DNA of 44,190 bases from an uncultured Lachnospiraceae bacterium (GCA_947169235.1 CAMVOY010000016.1:1-44190); one strand, 5' to 3'; shown: positions 16,632-26,965, numbered from the stretch's first letter. Program-made: numbers and translations. Notes: a model not told the origin generated them from the letters alone.

Positions 16632-17465
16632 CTAGTATAGCTTCTCTATAACATCATCATCAATCTTAAACGTATGCTCCTCAGCAGGAAACGCTCCGCT
16701 TCCTACCTCATCGATATAACCGGAGATCGCTTCTTTCATGATGTCTCCGACCTTCGCATACTGCTTTACAAACTTCGGAACAAAATCAGAATACATTCCA
16801 AGCATGTCGGCATAAACAAGCACCTGTCCGTCGCAGCCTGCTCCGGCTCCGATTCCTATGGTCGGGATATGAAGCTTCTCTGTTACCAGTGAAGCCAGCT
16901 TAGCAGGCACACACTCCATAACTACCGCAAACGCTCCGGCCTCCTCTACAGCCAGTGCCTCCTCTATAAGAAGTCTCGCAGCAGCTTCAGTCTTCGCCTG
17001 TACCTTGAACCCTCCAAAAGCATTCACTGACTGCGGTGTCATACCTATATGAGCACATACCGGAATCCCGGACTCTGTCATAGCTTTTATCTGAGGGCAC
17101 ACCCTGTGTCCACCTTCAAGCTTCACCGCGTCGGCTCCGCCCTCCTTCATCAGTCGGCCGGCATTTTTTAATGCTTCCTCCACCGATACCTGGTAGGACA
17201 TAAACGGCATATCGATTATAAGCAGAGCATTCCTCGCCCCGCGTGATACCGCTGCGCCATGGTGTATCATGTCCTCCATGGTCACCGGTATCGTATCCTC
17301 ATATCCCAGGACAACGTTTCCGAGTGAATCTCCCACAAGGATCGAGTTTACCCCGGCCTCGTCGATAAGCTTTGCCGTCGAATAGTCGTAGGCCGTGAGC
17401 ATTGTAAGTTTTTTCCCCTCTTCCTTCGCCTGACGAAATGTCAGTACCGTGTTTTTCTTTCCCAT
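16632..17465 (-). CDS. panB: 3-methyl-2-oxobutanoate hydroxymethyltransferase (ketopantoate)
   Basis: A 277-residue TIM-barrel enzyme that adds a hydroxymethyl group from methylene-tetrahydrofolate to 2-oxoisovalerate. Motifs are [30 protein letters not shown] (metal-binding Asp), [17 protein letters not shown] and [17 protein letters not shown]. The frame is open to 17492, but the ATG at 17465 has GGAAG upstream and fits the family start. It begins 16 bp after the stop of the panG-like gene. Confidence 0.95.
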   Translation of the reverse strand: MGKKNTVLTFRQAKEEGKKLTMLTAYDYSTAKLIDEAGVNSILVGDSLGNVVLGYEDTIPVTMEDMIHHGAAVSRGARNALLIIDMPFMSYQVSVEEALKNAGRLMKEGGADAVKLEGGHRVCPQIKAMTESGIPVCAHIGMTPQSVNAFGGFKVQAKTEAAARLLIEEALAVEEAGAFAVVMECVPAKLASLVTEKLHIPTIGIGAGAGCDGQVLVYADMLGMYSDFVPKFVKQYAKVGDIMKEAISGYIDEVGSGAFPAEEHTFKIDDDVIEKLY

Positions 17466-17481
17466 TTTTCTTCCTTTCCGG

Positions 17482-18333
17482 TCAGATCTCATTTTCGAGT
17501 ATCTGCCTCATAGGTTCGTAATCCCTTCCGGGATTCTTTTTGGTGGCTATATCTATAAGACGCACGGCAAGTGGAATATATATTGCCTTCTCATCCGGCG
17601 TCATAACCTCAATATGATGCTTCACGGTTTCCACATCGCCACGCTCGATGGGACCCGTAAGAGCGGCAACCGGACCATTTTTGATCATGGATGACGTGTT
17701 CTTTTCGATAAGCGGCGTAAGTATCTGCGCCGCGTCCTCCTCCGTAAACCCGCAGTCGAAAAGCATTGAAAGACTCATGTCGTAAAGTCCTACCATGAGG
17801 TTGCTCGCCACACTCGCCGCAGCGTGATAACGCATCTTTTTTTCCCTGTCGATCACAAAAACTCTGTGCCCCAACCCCTCAAAAAGAGCGCGCATGTAAC
17901 CTACGGCTGACTCGTCACCTTCCATGGTCAGCATGGTAGTATGAAGTTGTCGGTAATCGGAAAATCTGTCGCTGAATGCAAACATTGGATGGATGGAAAC
18001 GCCTGTTGCTCCGGTCGTTTCGATCCCTTGAAAAAGCATCGATGATAATGACCCACTGAATATCCCTATGATCTTTTCACTGATATCCATGGTTTTGATC
18101 TTTTCCCACACCGAAGCTATCACATCATCCGGTGTCGCGATGAAGATCACATCGCTTTGTGCAACGAGCTCCGTAAGGGAGGACATTGCACAGGTTTCGA
18201 CAAAAGTCGCGGCCTCGTCCGCGCTTTTTTGATCTGTGTCGTAGTACCCCGTGACCGTCACATCTGCCCCCGACAGGTATTTCCCCATCGAACAGGCCAC
18301 CTTGCCGGCCCCGATAAATCCTACTGTTTTCAT
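17482..18333 (-). CDS. Rossmann-like/DUF2520 protein, probable ketopantoate reductase (PanG-like)
   Basis: A 283-residue protein with an N-terminal NAD(P)-binding Rossmann fold ([17 protein letters not shown]) and a helical DUF2520 dimerisation domain (SIHPMFAF near residue 111, then [10 protein letters not shown] near 166). The family resembles 6-phosphogluconate/pyrroline-5-carboxylate reductases. As first gene of an operon with panB, panC, panD and coaBC, and with no panE nearby, it most likely reduces ketopantoate to pantoate, as reported for PanG of Francisella. That function is inferred from context. The ATG has GGGGGTGAGG upstream. Confidence 0.8.
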   Translation of the reverse strand: MKTVGFIGAGKVACSMGKYLSGADVTVTGYYDTDQKSADEAATFVETCAMSSLTELVAQSDVIFIATPDDVIASVWEKIKTMDISEKIIGIFSGSLSSMLFQGIETTGATGVSIHPMFAFSDRFSDYRQLHTTMLTMEGDESAVGYMRALFEGLGHRVFVIDREKKMRYHAAASVASNLMVGLYDMSLSMLFDCGFTEEDAAQILTPLIEKNTSSMIKNGPVAALTGPIERGDVETVKHHIEVMTPDEKAIYIPLAVRLIDIATKKNPGRDYEPMRQILENEI

Positions 18334-18435
18334 GGCCTCACCCCCTTCTCAAAGGGCAGGTCACTCTCATCGTTTGATGCAGTTTCTTCCGAATACCGCT
18401 CGTAAAAATGAGCATCGTTCTAGCAATGCGTACTT

Positions 18436-18464
18436 ATATTAGCATAAAAAAATGGCTTTGTCAA
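18436..18464 (-). promoter_or_regulatory. Promoter of the pantothenate/CoA operon
   Basis: On the minus strand TTGACA (18459-18464), 17 bp, TGC-TAATAT (-10 at 18436-18441, extended). The -35 lies inside the terminator hairpin of the upstream trpF gene. The leader of about 95 nt contains two short hairpins; I did not recognise a known pan RNA motif in it. Confidence 0.65.
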
Positions 18465-18484
18465 CGAATTAACAAAGTCATTTT
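18449..18484 (-). terminator. Terminator after the trpF-like gene
   Basis: Minus-strand hairpin AAAATG-A-CTTTGT / ACAAAG-C-CATTTT (18449-18461 with 18472-18484), one mismatch, followed by a T run. It overlaps the promoter of the next operon. Confidence 0.65.
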
Positions 18485-18491
18485 CATGTCA

Positions 18492-19091
18492 TTATTTCGT
18501 ACGTCTTGCTATCCTGATAAACGCATCTATCTTGTCTCTGTCTTTGATCCCGTTTGTCTCAACGCCGGACGTCACACTTACTGCGAACGGATGGCAGATC
18601 TTGATCGCCTTTTCAAGGTTGTCCACAGTCAATCCTCCCGCCAAAAAATACGGTCTGGCGATACCTTCCATCATCCTCCAATCAAGAGGAATTCCATTTC
18701 CTTTGTCCGAGTAGTAAAGGATACTGTCAGCGGGGCTTTCTAAGGCATCCGATACATCCTGACTCGATTTGACACGGAACCCCTGAATGATCGGTTTATC
18801 GGTGAACGCCTTTATCCTCTCGATCTCACCGGAACCCTCATTTCCATGGAACTCGATGATATCAAATATGTCGTCGTTTGCGGCACTGGCTACTATCTTT
18901 GTATTTTCATTTACAAAAACTCCGACAACACGAATATCTCCATCCAGCATCTGTCTGAGTTTCTTTGCCTTTTCGTATGTGATGGAATTATAGTTTTTAA
19001 AAAATGAAAAGCTTATGTACTCGGGCTTCAATTCATTTACAAGCTCCACATCCTCCGGAGACTTGATCCCGCATATCATAACTCTGGCCAT
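18492..19091 (-). CDS. Divergent phosphoribosylanthranilate isomerase-like protein (TrpF)
   Basis: A 199-residue (beta/alpha)8 protein of the TrpF family. It keeps the catalytic Cys7 (MICGIKSPEDVEL), VGVFVNEN, the FLAGGLT phosphate loop and VTSGVETNG. The expected catalytic Asp of the ILLD...GGTG..FDW segment is not seen: the matching stretch reads ILYYSDKGNGIPLDW, with Tyr at the Asp position. The SKRYVS motif is also altered (NYNSIT). No other tryptophan gene is present. It starts 26 bp after the chemoreceptor gene (GGAG upstream), so they are co-transcribed. It may be a poor isomerase or have another substrate. Confidence 0.75.
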   Translation of the reverse strand: MARVMICGIKSPEDVELVNELKPEYISFSFFKNYNSITYEKAKKLRQMLDGDIRVVGVFVNENTKIVASAANDDIFDIIEFHGNEGSGEIERIKAFTDKPIIQGFRVKSSQDVSDALESPADSILYYSDKGNGIPLDWRMMEGIARPYFLAGGLTVDNLEKAIKICHPFAVSVTSGVETNGIKDRDKIDAFIRIARRTK

Positions 19092-19117
19092 AACTTACTC
19101 CATTTTAGCTAACCTAA

Positions 19118-21043
19118 CTACATTCTTTTTGCAAAAATATCAAGATTGCCGGCATTTACTTCGTATGTTCCGGTATCGCGAGTTTTCTCAACCTTGCCTC
19201 CATCATAGACCTTATTCAACATCTCAAGCGGCGTAGATCCCCACAAAACCGGACGCTGCGCTATGGCTGCATTGATCTGTCCATTACGCACATATCCTAT
19301 TATCTCCTTGGTGAAGTCGATCGTAACGAGTTTCAGATCAAGCTCGCTATGGAGTCTCAGATACTCGGCCATCTCAGCGCCCCAATCGATGTTGGTCGTG
19401 AAGATGAGCTTCAGATCAGGATGCTCAGCGAGAAGGTCTTTCACTATACGGTTTACATCATCATTACCCGGACTGCTCTTTACGGCGAACTTGTGAAGTT
19501 TAATTCCGGCTGTTTTACCCATCTCTTCAATGAATCCGGCAGCTCTGTCTTCGATGGCATCCATCTTTGAATCGCTCCAGATACCTATAGCCGCTTCGCC
19601 TTCTCCTCCCATAAGCTTGATGGCTGAGCGTGCTGCATTTCGTCCGCATTCTTTATTATCCGTACCTACTATCGATACGTATGGAACCCCATCAATGGCA
19701 GACTGCAAAAATACCACCGGAAGTTTCTCCGAAGATATGCGTTTAACCTGCTCGTCGACATTTCTTCCTGAAACCGGAGATATAACAAGTCCATCGTATT
19801 CATTTGCATTTACCTTTGACAGGAAGTCCGTCGCCTCTTTCGCACCTGCTTCACCTCTGTTCTTCGGTGCAAAAATATCAACATCGAAATTAAGGATCTT
19901 CGCAGTCTTTTTGGCTTCCTCCGTTGCCGGATTCCAGAACGGAACATCTATATCCCACATCATGGCGATCTTTTTCCGTCTGTCTTCATCCAGACTCACC
20001 TTGATATGCGAATTGACACGATCCATCTCGGTAACTTTTTTCTGAAGATCTCTCGCCATCTGCTTGAGCATGGCAGCAGAGTTGTCCTGCATCATCGTAA
20101 GCGAAGCAACCTCCTCGGTCGTCGCAGATGAGTTCTCCGTGATCTGGTGTATGTTATCAATGGAGTTGAGCAGCGAATCCTTTTCGTCCATCATCACGGA
20201 AACGTCATCGCGGAACTCGCGCTGTTTACTTACAAACGTGTTTATGGAATCATGGATCCCGTTCATGGTGTCAGTAACCTTATTGACCGTATCTGACTGT
20301 CCCTCAAATACCTCCTGCGACACATCGAGTGTCTTTTTCAATTCGTCAAGATCCTTTGTTACACTTCCGATAGCCTCGCTGATGGTCTCACTTGTATTGC
20401 GGCTCTCATCGGAAAGCTTTCTGACCTCCTCTGCGACTACGGCAAAGCCTTTTCCGGCTTCACCTGCACGGGCAGCCTCGATGGAAGCGTTCAGTGCAAG
20501 GAGATTTGTCTGAGATGTGATGCCGTATAAAAGCTTGATAATCTCGTTTATCTCATCCATTCTCTTGGTGAGCTTGTCGATCTCACCTGCGATGGAGTTG
20601 ATAGCTTCTATATTTCTCTCCTGAGATTCCTTTAGCTCATCGATGATCTTTTGACCTTCGGAGTTTTCTTCATTCATCGTATGGGCCAGATTGTCCATAT
20701 CATCGGAGATGACTCCCAGATCATCCATCTTGCCGACGATACGATCGATTATGATCATACAATCGCTGACATCCTTGGCCTGATCCTGAGCACCGTCCGC
20801 AATTGTCAGAGTGGCTTCTTTTACGTTGTTTGACGCATCAACAACACCGTCTATCACTCCGTCCATCTGTCCGGATATCGCCATAATGGCGTTGAATTTG
20901 CGCCTCACATCCTCAAAGTACTGTCTGTAGTTGTGATAGATCCTCGACGCCTGGCTTCCGTCTTTGTTCAATTCGGTATCTTCGTAGTTATACCGTTCGA
21001 TCAGGTTGTAAACAGAAGCAGATCCTTTTGATTTGTCTTTCAT
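19118..21043 (-). CDS. Soluble chemoreceptor with C-terminal sugar-binding-protein domain
   Basis: A 641-residue methyl-accepting protein with no membrane segment or signal peptide. Residues about 45-330 are the coiled-coil signalling domain with the conserved tip ([19 protein letters not shown]) and the following [10 protein letters not shown]. Residues about 355-641 are a periplasmic-binding-protein type I fold (ribose/galactose-binding class): [50 protein letters not shown]. The ligand domain therefore lies in the cytoplasm at the C-terminus, unlike classic receptors. The ATG at 21043 has AAAGGGG 7 bp upstream. It is followed by the TrpF-like gene. Confidence 0.88.
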   Translation of the reverse strand: MKDKSKGSASVYNLIERYNYEDTELNKDGSQASRIYHNYRQYFEDVRRKFNAIMAISGQMDGVIDGVVDASNNVKEATLTIADGAQDQAKDVSDCMIIIDRIVGKMDDLGVISDDMDNLAHTMNEENSEGQKIIDELKESQERNIEAINSIAGEIDKLTKRMDEINEIIKLLYGITSQTNLLALNASIEAARAGEAGKGFAVVAEEVRKLSDESRNTSETISEAIGSVTKDLDELKKTLDVSQEVFEGQSDTVNKVTDTMNGIHDSINTFVSKQREFRDDVSVMMDEKDSLLNSIDNIHQITENSSATTEEVASLTMMQDNSAAMLKQMARDLQKKVTEMDRVNSHIKVSLDEDRRKKIAMMWDIDVPFWNPATEEAKKTAKILNFDVDIFAPKNRGEAGAKEATDFLSKVNANEYDGLVISPVSGRNVDEQVKRISSEKLPVVFLQSAIDGVPYVSIVGTDNKECGRNAARSAIKLMGGEGEAAIGIWSDSKMDAIEDRAAGFIEEMGKTAGIKLHKFAVKSSPGNDDVNRIVKDLLAEHPDLKLIFTTNIDWGAEMAEYLRLHSELDLKLVTIDFTKEIIGYVRNGQINAAIAQRPVLWGSTPLEMLNKVYDGGKVEKTRDTGTYEVNAGNLDIFAKRM

Positions 21044-21078
21044 AAAGCACACCCCTTTCTTTCGAATGATCAATTATA

Positions 21079-21108
21079 ATTGTAACACATCATAAGTACT
21101 TACGTCAA
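21079..21108 (-). promoter_or_regulatory. Promoter of the chemoreceptor gene
   Basis: On the minus strand TTGACG (21103-21108), 18 bp, TACAAT (21079-21084). An inverted repeat GTCAAT-N15-ATTGAC overlaps the -35. It is a sigma-A type site; no sigma-D motif is seen here, unlike the gene at 3175. Confidence 0.55.
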
Positions 21109-21135
21109 TCAGAATACTCACCTTATTGACAGTTT

Positions 21136-23505
21136 TTACATACCCATCGCATGCCCTACCAGATTGACCGCCGCTGCAACCAGCCACGCGATGAAACACT
21201 GACGCACGACTACATAGATTGCCCATCTGTGCCCGAGCTCTCTTCTGATCGCTGCAACAGCTGCAACACACGGAGTATACAAAAGGCTGAATACCAACAT
21301 GGAAACAGCAGAAAGCGAGCTGATCGCAACCGAGAGATCTCCTCCCGGGAACAGAACCTCCATCGAAGCAACCACACTTTCTTTAGCCATAACTCCACTG
21401 ATAAGTGAGGTCACTATCCTCCAGTCGCCAAGTCCTGCCGGCCTCATGACAGGTTCAATAAACCCTGCTATGCTTGCCAGCATACTGTCCCTGGCATCCG
21501 ATACCATGTTGAATCCGAAATCAAAGCTTTGCAAAAACCACACGAGGATCGTTGCGATAAGGATGACTGAAAATGCTCTTTGCAAAAAGTCCTTTGCCTT
21601 CTCCCAGAGCAGCCATACGACATTCTTCGGTCTCGGTATACGGTAGTTCGGGAGCTCCATAACGAACGGAGCAGTCTTTCCTTTAAATATCGTTTTTTTA
21701 TAAATAAGAGCTATTATTATTCCGACGATTATACTCAAAAAGTAAAGTGCCGTGATAATCCACCATCCCGCATTCGGGAAAAATGTATGGATAAAAAATC
21801 CATATATGGGAAGCTTGGCCGTACATGACATGAACGGCGTCAATAGTATAGTCATCTTTCTGTCTCTGGAGCTCGGTAGTGTTCTGGTCGACATGACCGC
21901 CGGAACTGTACAGCCAAACCCTATCAAAAGCGGAACAATACTACTTCCCGACAATCCTATCTTCCTGAGTATCTTGTCCATAACAAATGCAACTCTTGCG
22001 ATATAACCGCTGTCCTCGAGGACGGAAAGGAAAAAGAACATGGTTACTATTATCGGCAAAAAGCTCAATACACTTCCGACTCCGCCGAATATACCCTTAG
22101 ACACGAGGCTTTGCACCACATCGTTAACACCGCCTGCCTCCATCGCCTTCGTGGCGAGCTCATCGAGGGCATCTATCCCCATCTGCATCAGATCCTGCAA
22201 AAATGGACCGATCACCGCAAATGTCAAAAAGAATACCAAAGCCATAACGATCACAAACATCGGTATGGCGGTATACTTTCCGGTAAGGACCTTATCCATT
22301 TTTCGGCTTCTGATATGTTCCTTACTCTCAACCGGTTTTTTTACACAGCGGTCAACAACTTTGTATACGTAGGAGAATCGCATCTCCGCCATGGCTGCGT
22401 TACGATCAAGTCCTCTTTCGTTTTCCATCTGAAGAACGATATGCTCAAGCATCTCCTTTTCATGGTCATCAAGCTTGAGTTTTTTCCGGACACGCTTATC
22501 TCCTTCGATAAGCTTTCCGGCGGCAAAACGTACGGGCAGTCCCTCTCTTTCGGCATGATCTTCGATGAGGTGGATGGTCGCATGCATGCATCTGTGAACC
22601 GCTCCCCCATGGTCGTTCGTCTCGCAGAAGTCCTGTCTGAGCGGGGGTTCCTGATACTTTGCAATATGCACGGCATGGTGAACGAGCTCCTCTATACCCT
22701 CGTTCTTTGCCGCAGAGATCGGAACCACTGGGACACCAAGCATATCCTCCATTGCATTGATATCCACGGATCCGCCATTTCCCGTCATCTCATCCATCAT
22801 GTTGAGCGCGACCACCATCGGGATCCCCATCTCCAGAAGTTGCATCGTCAGATACAGACTTCTCTCAATAGTAGTCACATCAACTATGTTTATGATCGCG
22901 TGAGGATGCTCCTTCAGTACGAAGTTTCTCGATACTATCTCCTCACTCGAGTATGGTGACATGGAATAGATACCCGGAAGATCCGTGATCCGTGTGTTGG
23001 GATAGCCCTTGATCACGCCGTCCTTTCGATCCACGGTAACACCGGGGAAATTACCGACATGCTGATTTGATCCGGTAAGCTGGTTAAAAAGAGTTGTCTT
23101 CCCGCTGTTCTGATTGCCAACCAGGGCGAACGATAGACATGTATTTTCCGGCACGGGATGCTCGGTTTCTTTCTCGTGATATTTTCCTTCCTCGCCCAGA
23201 CCCGGATGGCTGACCTTCACCTCACGTTCTCTGATTGTCTTTTTATCCTGAGCCGATTCCGACTTCTTTTTTTCTTTACCGGAAACCGGTTTTATCCTGA
23301 TCTTTTCCGCTTCTTTTAATCTGAGAGTGAGTTCATATCCGTGTGTCCTTATCTCGATCGGATCTCCCATCGGGGCGAACTGAACAAGACTGACCGAAGC
23401 TCCGGGGATCAATCCCATATCGAGAAGATGCTGCCTGAGTTCACCCTCTCCATCCACTGTTATAATACTCGCCGACTGTCCCGGCTTCAGTTCATCCAGT
23501 CTCAT
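21136..23505 (-). CDS. feoB: FeoA-FeoB fusion ferrous iron transporter
   Basis: A 789-residue inner-membrane Fe(II) importer. Residues 1-75 are a FeoA SH3-like domain (DELKPGQSASI, GLIPGASV), then a charged linker, then the FeoB G-domain: G1 GNQNSGKTTLFNQL, G3 DLPGIYSMSPYS, G4 NMMDEM. After a GDI-like helical region the membrane core shows the Gate motifs (SGYIARVAFVMDK, GFGCTVPAVM, FMSCTAKLPIY, LYTPCVAA). Separate FeoA is common in Clostridia; here it is fused. The ATG follows a GAGTGAG site. It lies 60 bp downstream of dtd, with a hairpin between them. Confidence 0.95.
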   Translation of the reverse strand: MRLDELKPGQSASIITVDGEGELRQHLLDMGLIPGASVSLVQFAPMGDPIEIRTHGYELTLRLKEAEKIRIKPVSGKEKKKSESAQDKKTIREREVKVSHPGLGEEGKYHEKETEHPVPENTCLSFALVGNQNSGKTTLFNQLTGSNQHVGNFPGVTVDRKDGVIKGYPNTRITDLPGIYSMSPYSSEEIVSRNFVLKEHPHAIINIVDVTTIERSLYLTMQLLEMGIPMVVALNMMDEMTGNGGSVDINAMEDMLGVPVVPISAAKNEGIEELVHHAVHIAKYQEPPLRQDFCETNDHGGAVHRCMHATIHLIEDHAEREGLPVRFAAGKLIEGDKRVRKKLKLDDHEKEMLEHIVLQMENERGLDRNAAMAEMRFSYVYKVVDRCVKKPVESKEHIRSRKMDKVLTGKYTAIPMFVIVMALVFFLTFAVIGPFLQDLMQMGIDALDELATKAMEAGGVNDVVQSLVSKGIFGGVGSVLSFLPIIVTMFFFLSVLEDSGYIARVAFVMDKILRKIGLSGSSIVPLLIGFGCTVPAVMSTRTLPSSRDRKMTILLTPFMSCTAKLPIYGFFIHTFFPNAGWWIITALYFLSIIVGIIIALIYKKTIFKGKTAPFVMELPNYRIPRPKNVVWLLWEKAKDFLQRAFSVILIATILVWFLQSFDFGFNMVSDARDSMLASIAGFIEPVMRPAGLGDWRIVTSLISGVMAKESVVASMEVLFPGGDLSVAISSLSAVSMLVFSLLYTPCVAAVAAIRRELGHRWAIYVVVRQCFIAWLVAAAVNLVGHAMGM

Positions 23506-23520
23506 TTTCTCACTCTTTCT

Positions 23521-23553
23521 AAAAACAAGCCGTGAAGATATGTCATCCTCACG
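23521..23553 (-). terminator. Hairpin between dtd and feoB, probable terminator or attenuator
   Basis: Minus-strand stem CGTGAGGAT / ATCTTCACG (23545-23553 with 23531-23539, one G-U) with 5-nt loop, followed by GGCTTG and T5. No promoter fits in the 60 bp before feoB, so partial read-through would have to supply it. Confidence 0.45.
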
Positions 23554-23565
23554 ACCTGCTATTTT

Positions 23566-24015
23566 TTACATGATCTGATCCGAATCAAGTATTACGGTAA
23601 ACGGACCCTCATTTACCAAAGACACCTTCATATCAGCACCGAATATCCCACGTTCGACTCTCTGAACACGCGCGGAACACTGATCACAGATATAATCATA
23701 GAGCTCCTCAGACATCTGCGGAGCACCGGCATCGGTAAAACTCGGACGATTACCCTTTTTGCAGTTCGCATAAAGAGTGAACTGTGAAACCATAAGAAGT
23801 GAACCGCCGACATCCGCCAGACTTAAGTTGGTTTTTCCGTTTTCATCATCAAAGATGCGAAGCTTGATCAACTTATCAAGCATCTTGTCAGCTATCTCTT
23901 TGGTGTCATTTTGGCCAATCCCGACCAGAACCAAAAAACCCTTGTCTATACTTCCTACGGTCTTTCCTTCAACCTCTACACCGGCAGACGACACAACCTG
24001 GATAACAAATCTCAT
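23566..24015 (-). CDS. dtd: D-aminoacyl-tRNA deacylase
   Basis: A 149-residue cytosolic enzyme that removes D-amino acids (and glycine from tRNA-Ala) from mischarged tRNA. Both active-site signatures are present: [12 protein letters not shown] (residues about 77-88) and the cross-subunit [10 protein letters not shown] near the end, where the family has NxGPxT. Length is normal. It starts 2 bp after the Bax1-I gene stop, so the two are coupled. Confidence 0.95.
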   Translation of the reverse strand: MRFVIQVVSSAGVEVEGKTVGSIDKGFLVLVGIGQNDTKEIADKMLDKLIKLRIFDDENGKTNLSLADVGGSLLMVSQFTLYANCKKGNRPSFTDAGAPQMSEELYDYICDQCSARVQRVERGIFGADMKVSLVNEGPFTVILDSDQIM

Positions 24016-24017
24016 GC

Positions 24018-24746
24018 TCAGTCATCTCCTACAATGCGGAGGATATCAAGGAACAGATTGATGATATCCACGTACAAAGAAGTCGCGAACATCACTGCAT
24101 TCTTCGCGGTCGGAGTCGCCTCCTGAGCCTTTGCCCAATCATATCCGATGAATCCGGAGAAGATGATCGCAGAAACAACGCTGATCCATGTCGGATATGT
24201 TCCCGTGATAAGAAGCATCACCACTTCCGTGATGATCACTCCGAGCAGTGCCACAAACAATACTCTTCCGATCTTCTTGAACATATCCTGCCACAGTGTT
24301 CCCAAAAGAAGCATCAGGGCGGTAACAACGGTCGTTACCAAAAATGCTTCCAAAACTATAGTGGGCATATACATTCCTACGATCATTGCCAGACAGATAC
24401 CAAATCCGACAACAAGAATATTATACCCGATAAAACTTATGACAGGATTCTTTGCAACATGAACTACGATACATCCCAGGATGACCATCCCCAGATATAT
24501 CAGCAGATAAACCCATGAGCTCTGAAAAGCTGCCGTGATCTGTTTTCCGAAAAACATGCATATTGCGGTATCAAGAGCAACTCCCCACAGTACGATAAAT
24601 CCGATTATCAGATTGTATGCTCTGCGTGATATCGTACCTGATTCGCTCATCACTGCTTCTGTCGCTGCGCGCGTAGCTGCACCGGTGGTTTCCATCACCT
24701 GCTCATAAAGCGGCTTTGATACAGATTGTCCGTTATTCTGATCCAT
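24018..24746 (-). CDS. Bax inhibitor-1/YccA family membrane protein
   Basis: A 242-residue protein with seven predicted membrane helices starting near residue 45 ([17 protein letters not shown]), and an Asp-containing last helix region ([14 protein letters not shown], then [15 protein letters not shown]) typical of the BI-1/TMBIM family, Ca2+/proton-leak channels in studied bacteria. The ATG at 24746 has AAGGAG 7 bp upstream and a promoter at 24786-24815. The C-terminal [13 protein letters not shown] matches many Firmicutes members. Role in this organism is unknown. Confidence 0.9.
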   Translation of the reverse strand: MDQNNGQSVSKPLYEQVMETTGAATRAATEAVMSESGTISRRAYNLIIGFIVLWGVALDTAICMFFGKQITAAFQSSWVYLLIYLGMVILGCIVVHVAKNPVISFIGYNILVVGFGICLAMIVGMYMPTIVLEAFLVTTVVTALMLLLGTLWQDMFKKIGRVLFVALLGVIITEVVMLLITGTYPTWISVVSAIIFSGFIGYDWAKAQEATPTAKNAVMFATSLYVDIINLFLDILRIVGDD

Positions 24747-24785
24747 AAGGTTCTCCTTCCTTACATAACATCTGTTACAGGTAGC

Positions 24786-24815
24786 ATTATATCATATATC
24801 AACCGCGGGTGTAAA
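24786..24815 (-). promoter_or_regulatory. Promoter of the Bax1-I/dtd unit
   Basis: On the minus strand TTTACA (24810-24815), 18 bp, TATAAT (24786-24791). It lies just downstream of the histidine kinase stop. Confidence 0.65.
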
Positions 24816-24833
24816 GAAAAAATGAGCAAATGT

Positions 24834-26153
24834 TCACACCTGCAGTATCAGGTTGACACAGAATGTCCTTCCGTCAGCCTTTATCGTCATGGTTCCCTTC
24901 ATTCTTTCGGCAGTAGCCTTTACGGAACGTAATCCGATACCATGACCTGTTCTTTCTGATTTTGGTAATCCGTCACGCCCCCAGTTTATCCTTCCGAAAA
25001 AGGTGTTCTCCACACTGAGTCCCATCATTTCATCAGAGATCATCTGAGCTACAGCTATGATCTCCTTTTCGCCGGACACATCCGAGGTCTCTCTTACCGC
25101 ATTTTCCAAAAGGTTTCCGAGCACCGTACAGATCTCGTACTCCTCCAACGGCAGTTCTTCGGGGAGATTGAGAACAAAGCGCGTGCTTATCCCTTTCTCA
25201 TCCGCGATATCTTTATAGTATGTCACCACAGCATCAATAGCATTATTCGCGCAGAACCGTTCCGGCGACTCTCCCATCTGACTGTTAATATGATGGATAC
25301 AGTCGGCGAGCTTTTCGTATTCCTTATCTGCCACATAGCTGTTAATAAGGAGGACCTGCTGGCGAAAATCATGTCTGAGCGCCCGTGAAGCATTATAATA
25401 CTCACTGAACTCCCGGTATCTCTTTTTCTCCATCAAAAGCATTTCGTTTTCCTGTTGGGTTTTGGTATTCTCTCTGTTTTTCCTCTCCATCCACCAGGCG
25501 ATATAAAACACTCCGCATATAACTACCGGAAGGATCGAAACCAGCACGATCCCTATGGCGCGCGCTCGAAACAGGATCAGATTTCTCGGATCAGTGGGTA
25601 TCAGCCAATAAAAGAATGCCGTCAAAACAACCGGCAGTATAAAGATCTTTTTCCATATATTTTTCAAAAGAACATCTTCCAAAAGATACGGTATCCATGT
25701 AAACAGAGCTCTGAAAAACAAGGCAAAAACAACAACAAAAACTCCAAAACAAATAAGTGAAGATGAAGCAGCAAACAGATCCGTTTCTCCTTCTGTCGCC
25801 ATTTTTTTTGCTTCTATGGGCGCACTTAAATACACTGTATACATAGTGCAAAAACTTCCGAGCATCATGGCAATAAAAAAGCAAAAAAGCTTTTTAAAGA
25901 TATCCCCTTTTACCAGAAACAGATATGCGATCATAAACAACGGGAGAGAGGGTATCAATACCTGATTTGTACTCAGTCCGTACATCGAACAGATAAAAGC
26001 ACAAACAACGGAATATATTATTATAACTATACCGCTTATTGAAAATACGAATGCACAATTAAATCTTGTATTGTTTCTCATCGGAATATATGCAAAGAAT
26101 GCTACGGGAAGCACAACTATGAACTCAAGAAAATATCTGAATAACACATCCAT
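24834..26153 (-). CDS. GHKL sensor histidine kinase (AgrC/VirS type)
   Basis: A 439-residue membrane kinase. About six membrane helices occupy residues 1-215. A coiled linker leads to the H-box SRALRHDFRQQVLLINSYV (His near residue 265), the N-box CTVLGNLLENAVRE (about 340) and the G-box GHGIGLRSVKATAERM (about 408), as in HPK10 quorum-type kinases. The ATG has GAGGAG 8 bp upstream. It follows the LytTR regulator by 20 bp, a standard partner. No AgrD-like pheromone gene is seen nearby, so the signal is unknown. Confidence 0.9.
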   Translation of the reverse strand: MDVLFRYFLEFIVVLPVAFFAYIPMRNNTRFNCAFVFSISGIVIIIYSVVCAFICSMYGLSTNQVLIPSLPLFMIAYLFLVKGDIFKKLFCFFIAMMLGSFCTMYTVYLSAPIEAKKMATEGETDLFAASSSLICFGVFVVVFALFFRALFTWIPYLLEDVLLKNIWKKIFILPVVLTAFFYWLIPTDPRNLILFRARAIGIVLVSILPVVICGVFYIAWWMERKNRENTKTQQENEMLLMEKKRYREFSEYYNASRALRHDFRQQVLLINSYVADKEYEKLADCIHHINSQMGESPERFCANNAIDAVVTYYKDIADEKGISTRFVLNLPEELPLEEYEICTVLGNLLENAVRETSDVSGEKEIIAVAQMISDEMMGLSVENTFFGRINWGRDGLPKSERTGHGIGLRSVKATAERMKGTMTIKADGRTFCVNLILQV

Positions 26154-26173
26154 TTATAATTCTCCTCGGGCTC

Positions 26174-26902
26174 CTACGCCCACATGCCCTGTTTCATATG
26201 ATCAATACGGTACTGTGAAAACTGCATCTTTAACGCCTGTTTGTCTCTGATCCTAAATGGAAATACGACATCATTTTTCATCCTGACGCCGTCGTCCTCC
26301 AGATAAACCGCATGATCCATATTTATATATACTCCGCGATTGCAGAAAAGAAAACAGGGATGTATCTCCAGCTTTTCAGAGATACCCGTAAAGGTATCTA
26401 TACATCTGATAGGTTCCTCATCATCATCCAGATCTATCATTACATTGTGCCTGTCTGATACAACGGAAATAATTCGGTCAATCGGGAGTCTCAGTTCACC
26501 GTATGCAACTTTTATTGATATCTCCGGCACAGTCTGCGCGAACACTTTTTTCGCTTCGCTGAGTATCTTTCCTATTCTATCTTTTTTACATGGTTTCACA
26601 ACGTAATCAAACGGATGAACCGGGAAAGCATCAAACGCATACTCCTTAGAGGTTGTCTGAAATATTATCAGAACGTGAGGATCTGTTTCTCTGACTTTTT
26701 TTGCAAGTTCAATACCATCCATCCCGTCCATCTGTATATCCAGGAATAAAATATGGAACCGTCCGGGCATAAGTTCATTAAGCAGGCTTTCAGCATCGGA
26801 AAAGGTGTCAATATCCGAGGATTTGTCAAGGGATGATAAAATATCCTTCATACGCTTAAGATCATCTGCATTGTCATCCACTACAGCTATACTAAAGCTC
26901 AT
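26174..26902 (-). CDS. LytTR family response regulator
   Basis: A 242-residue regulator. Residues 3-120 are a receiver (IAVVDDN; phospho-acceptor Asp in LFLDIQMDGMDG; Lys in VVKPCKKDR). Residues about 135-235 are a LytTR DNA-binding domain, which binds direct repeats two helical turns apart. The frame is open to 26965, but the ATG at 26902 has GAGGTGA upstream and gives a normal receiver start. It is encoded just before its kinase. A fitting 20-bp-period repeat lies upstream of the neighbouring lipoprotein gene (27701-27733), a plausible target. Confidence 0.9.
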   Translation of the reverse strand: MSFSIAVVDDNADDLKRMKDILSSLDKSSDIDTFSDAESLLNELMPGRFHILFLDIQMDGMDGIELAKKVRETDPHVLIIFQTTSKEYAFDAFPVHPFDYVVKPCKKDRIGKILSEAKKVFAQTVPEISIKVAYGELRLPIDRIISVVSDRHNVMIDLDDDEEPIRCIDTFTGISEKLEIHPCFLFCNRGVYINMDHAVYLEDDGVRMKNDVVFPFRIRDKQALKMQFSQYRIDHMKQGMWA

Positions 26903-26936
26903 GATATGATCACCTCTCTTTCCGTAAACATATCCT

Positions 26937-26965
26937 ATTATACATAAAAACCCTTGCACAGGCAA
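26937..26965 (-). promoter_or_regulatory. Promoter of the LytTR/kinase operon
   Basis: On the minus strand TTGCCT (26960-26965), 17 bp, TATAAT (26937-26942). The -35 and spacer overlap the terminator of the lipoprotein gene. Confidence 0.6.

Noticed and set aside
22111-22959. Plus-strand 282-codon ORF
   Set aside because: Antisense of feoB, whose G-domain and membrane core are clear on the other strand.
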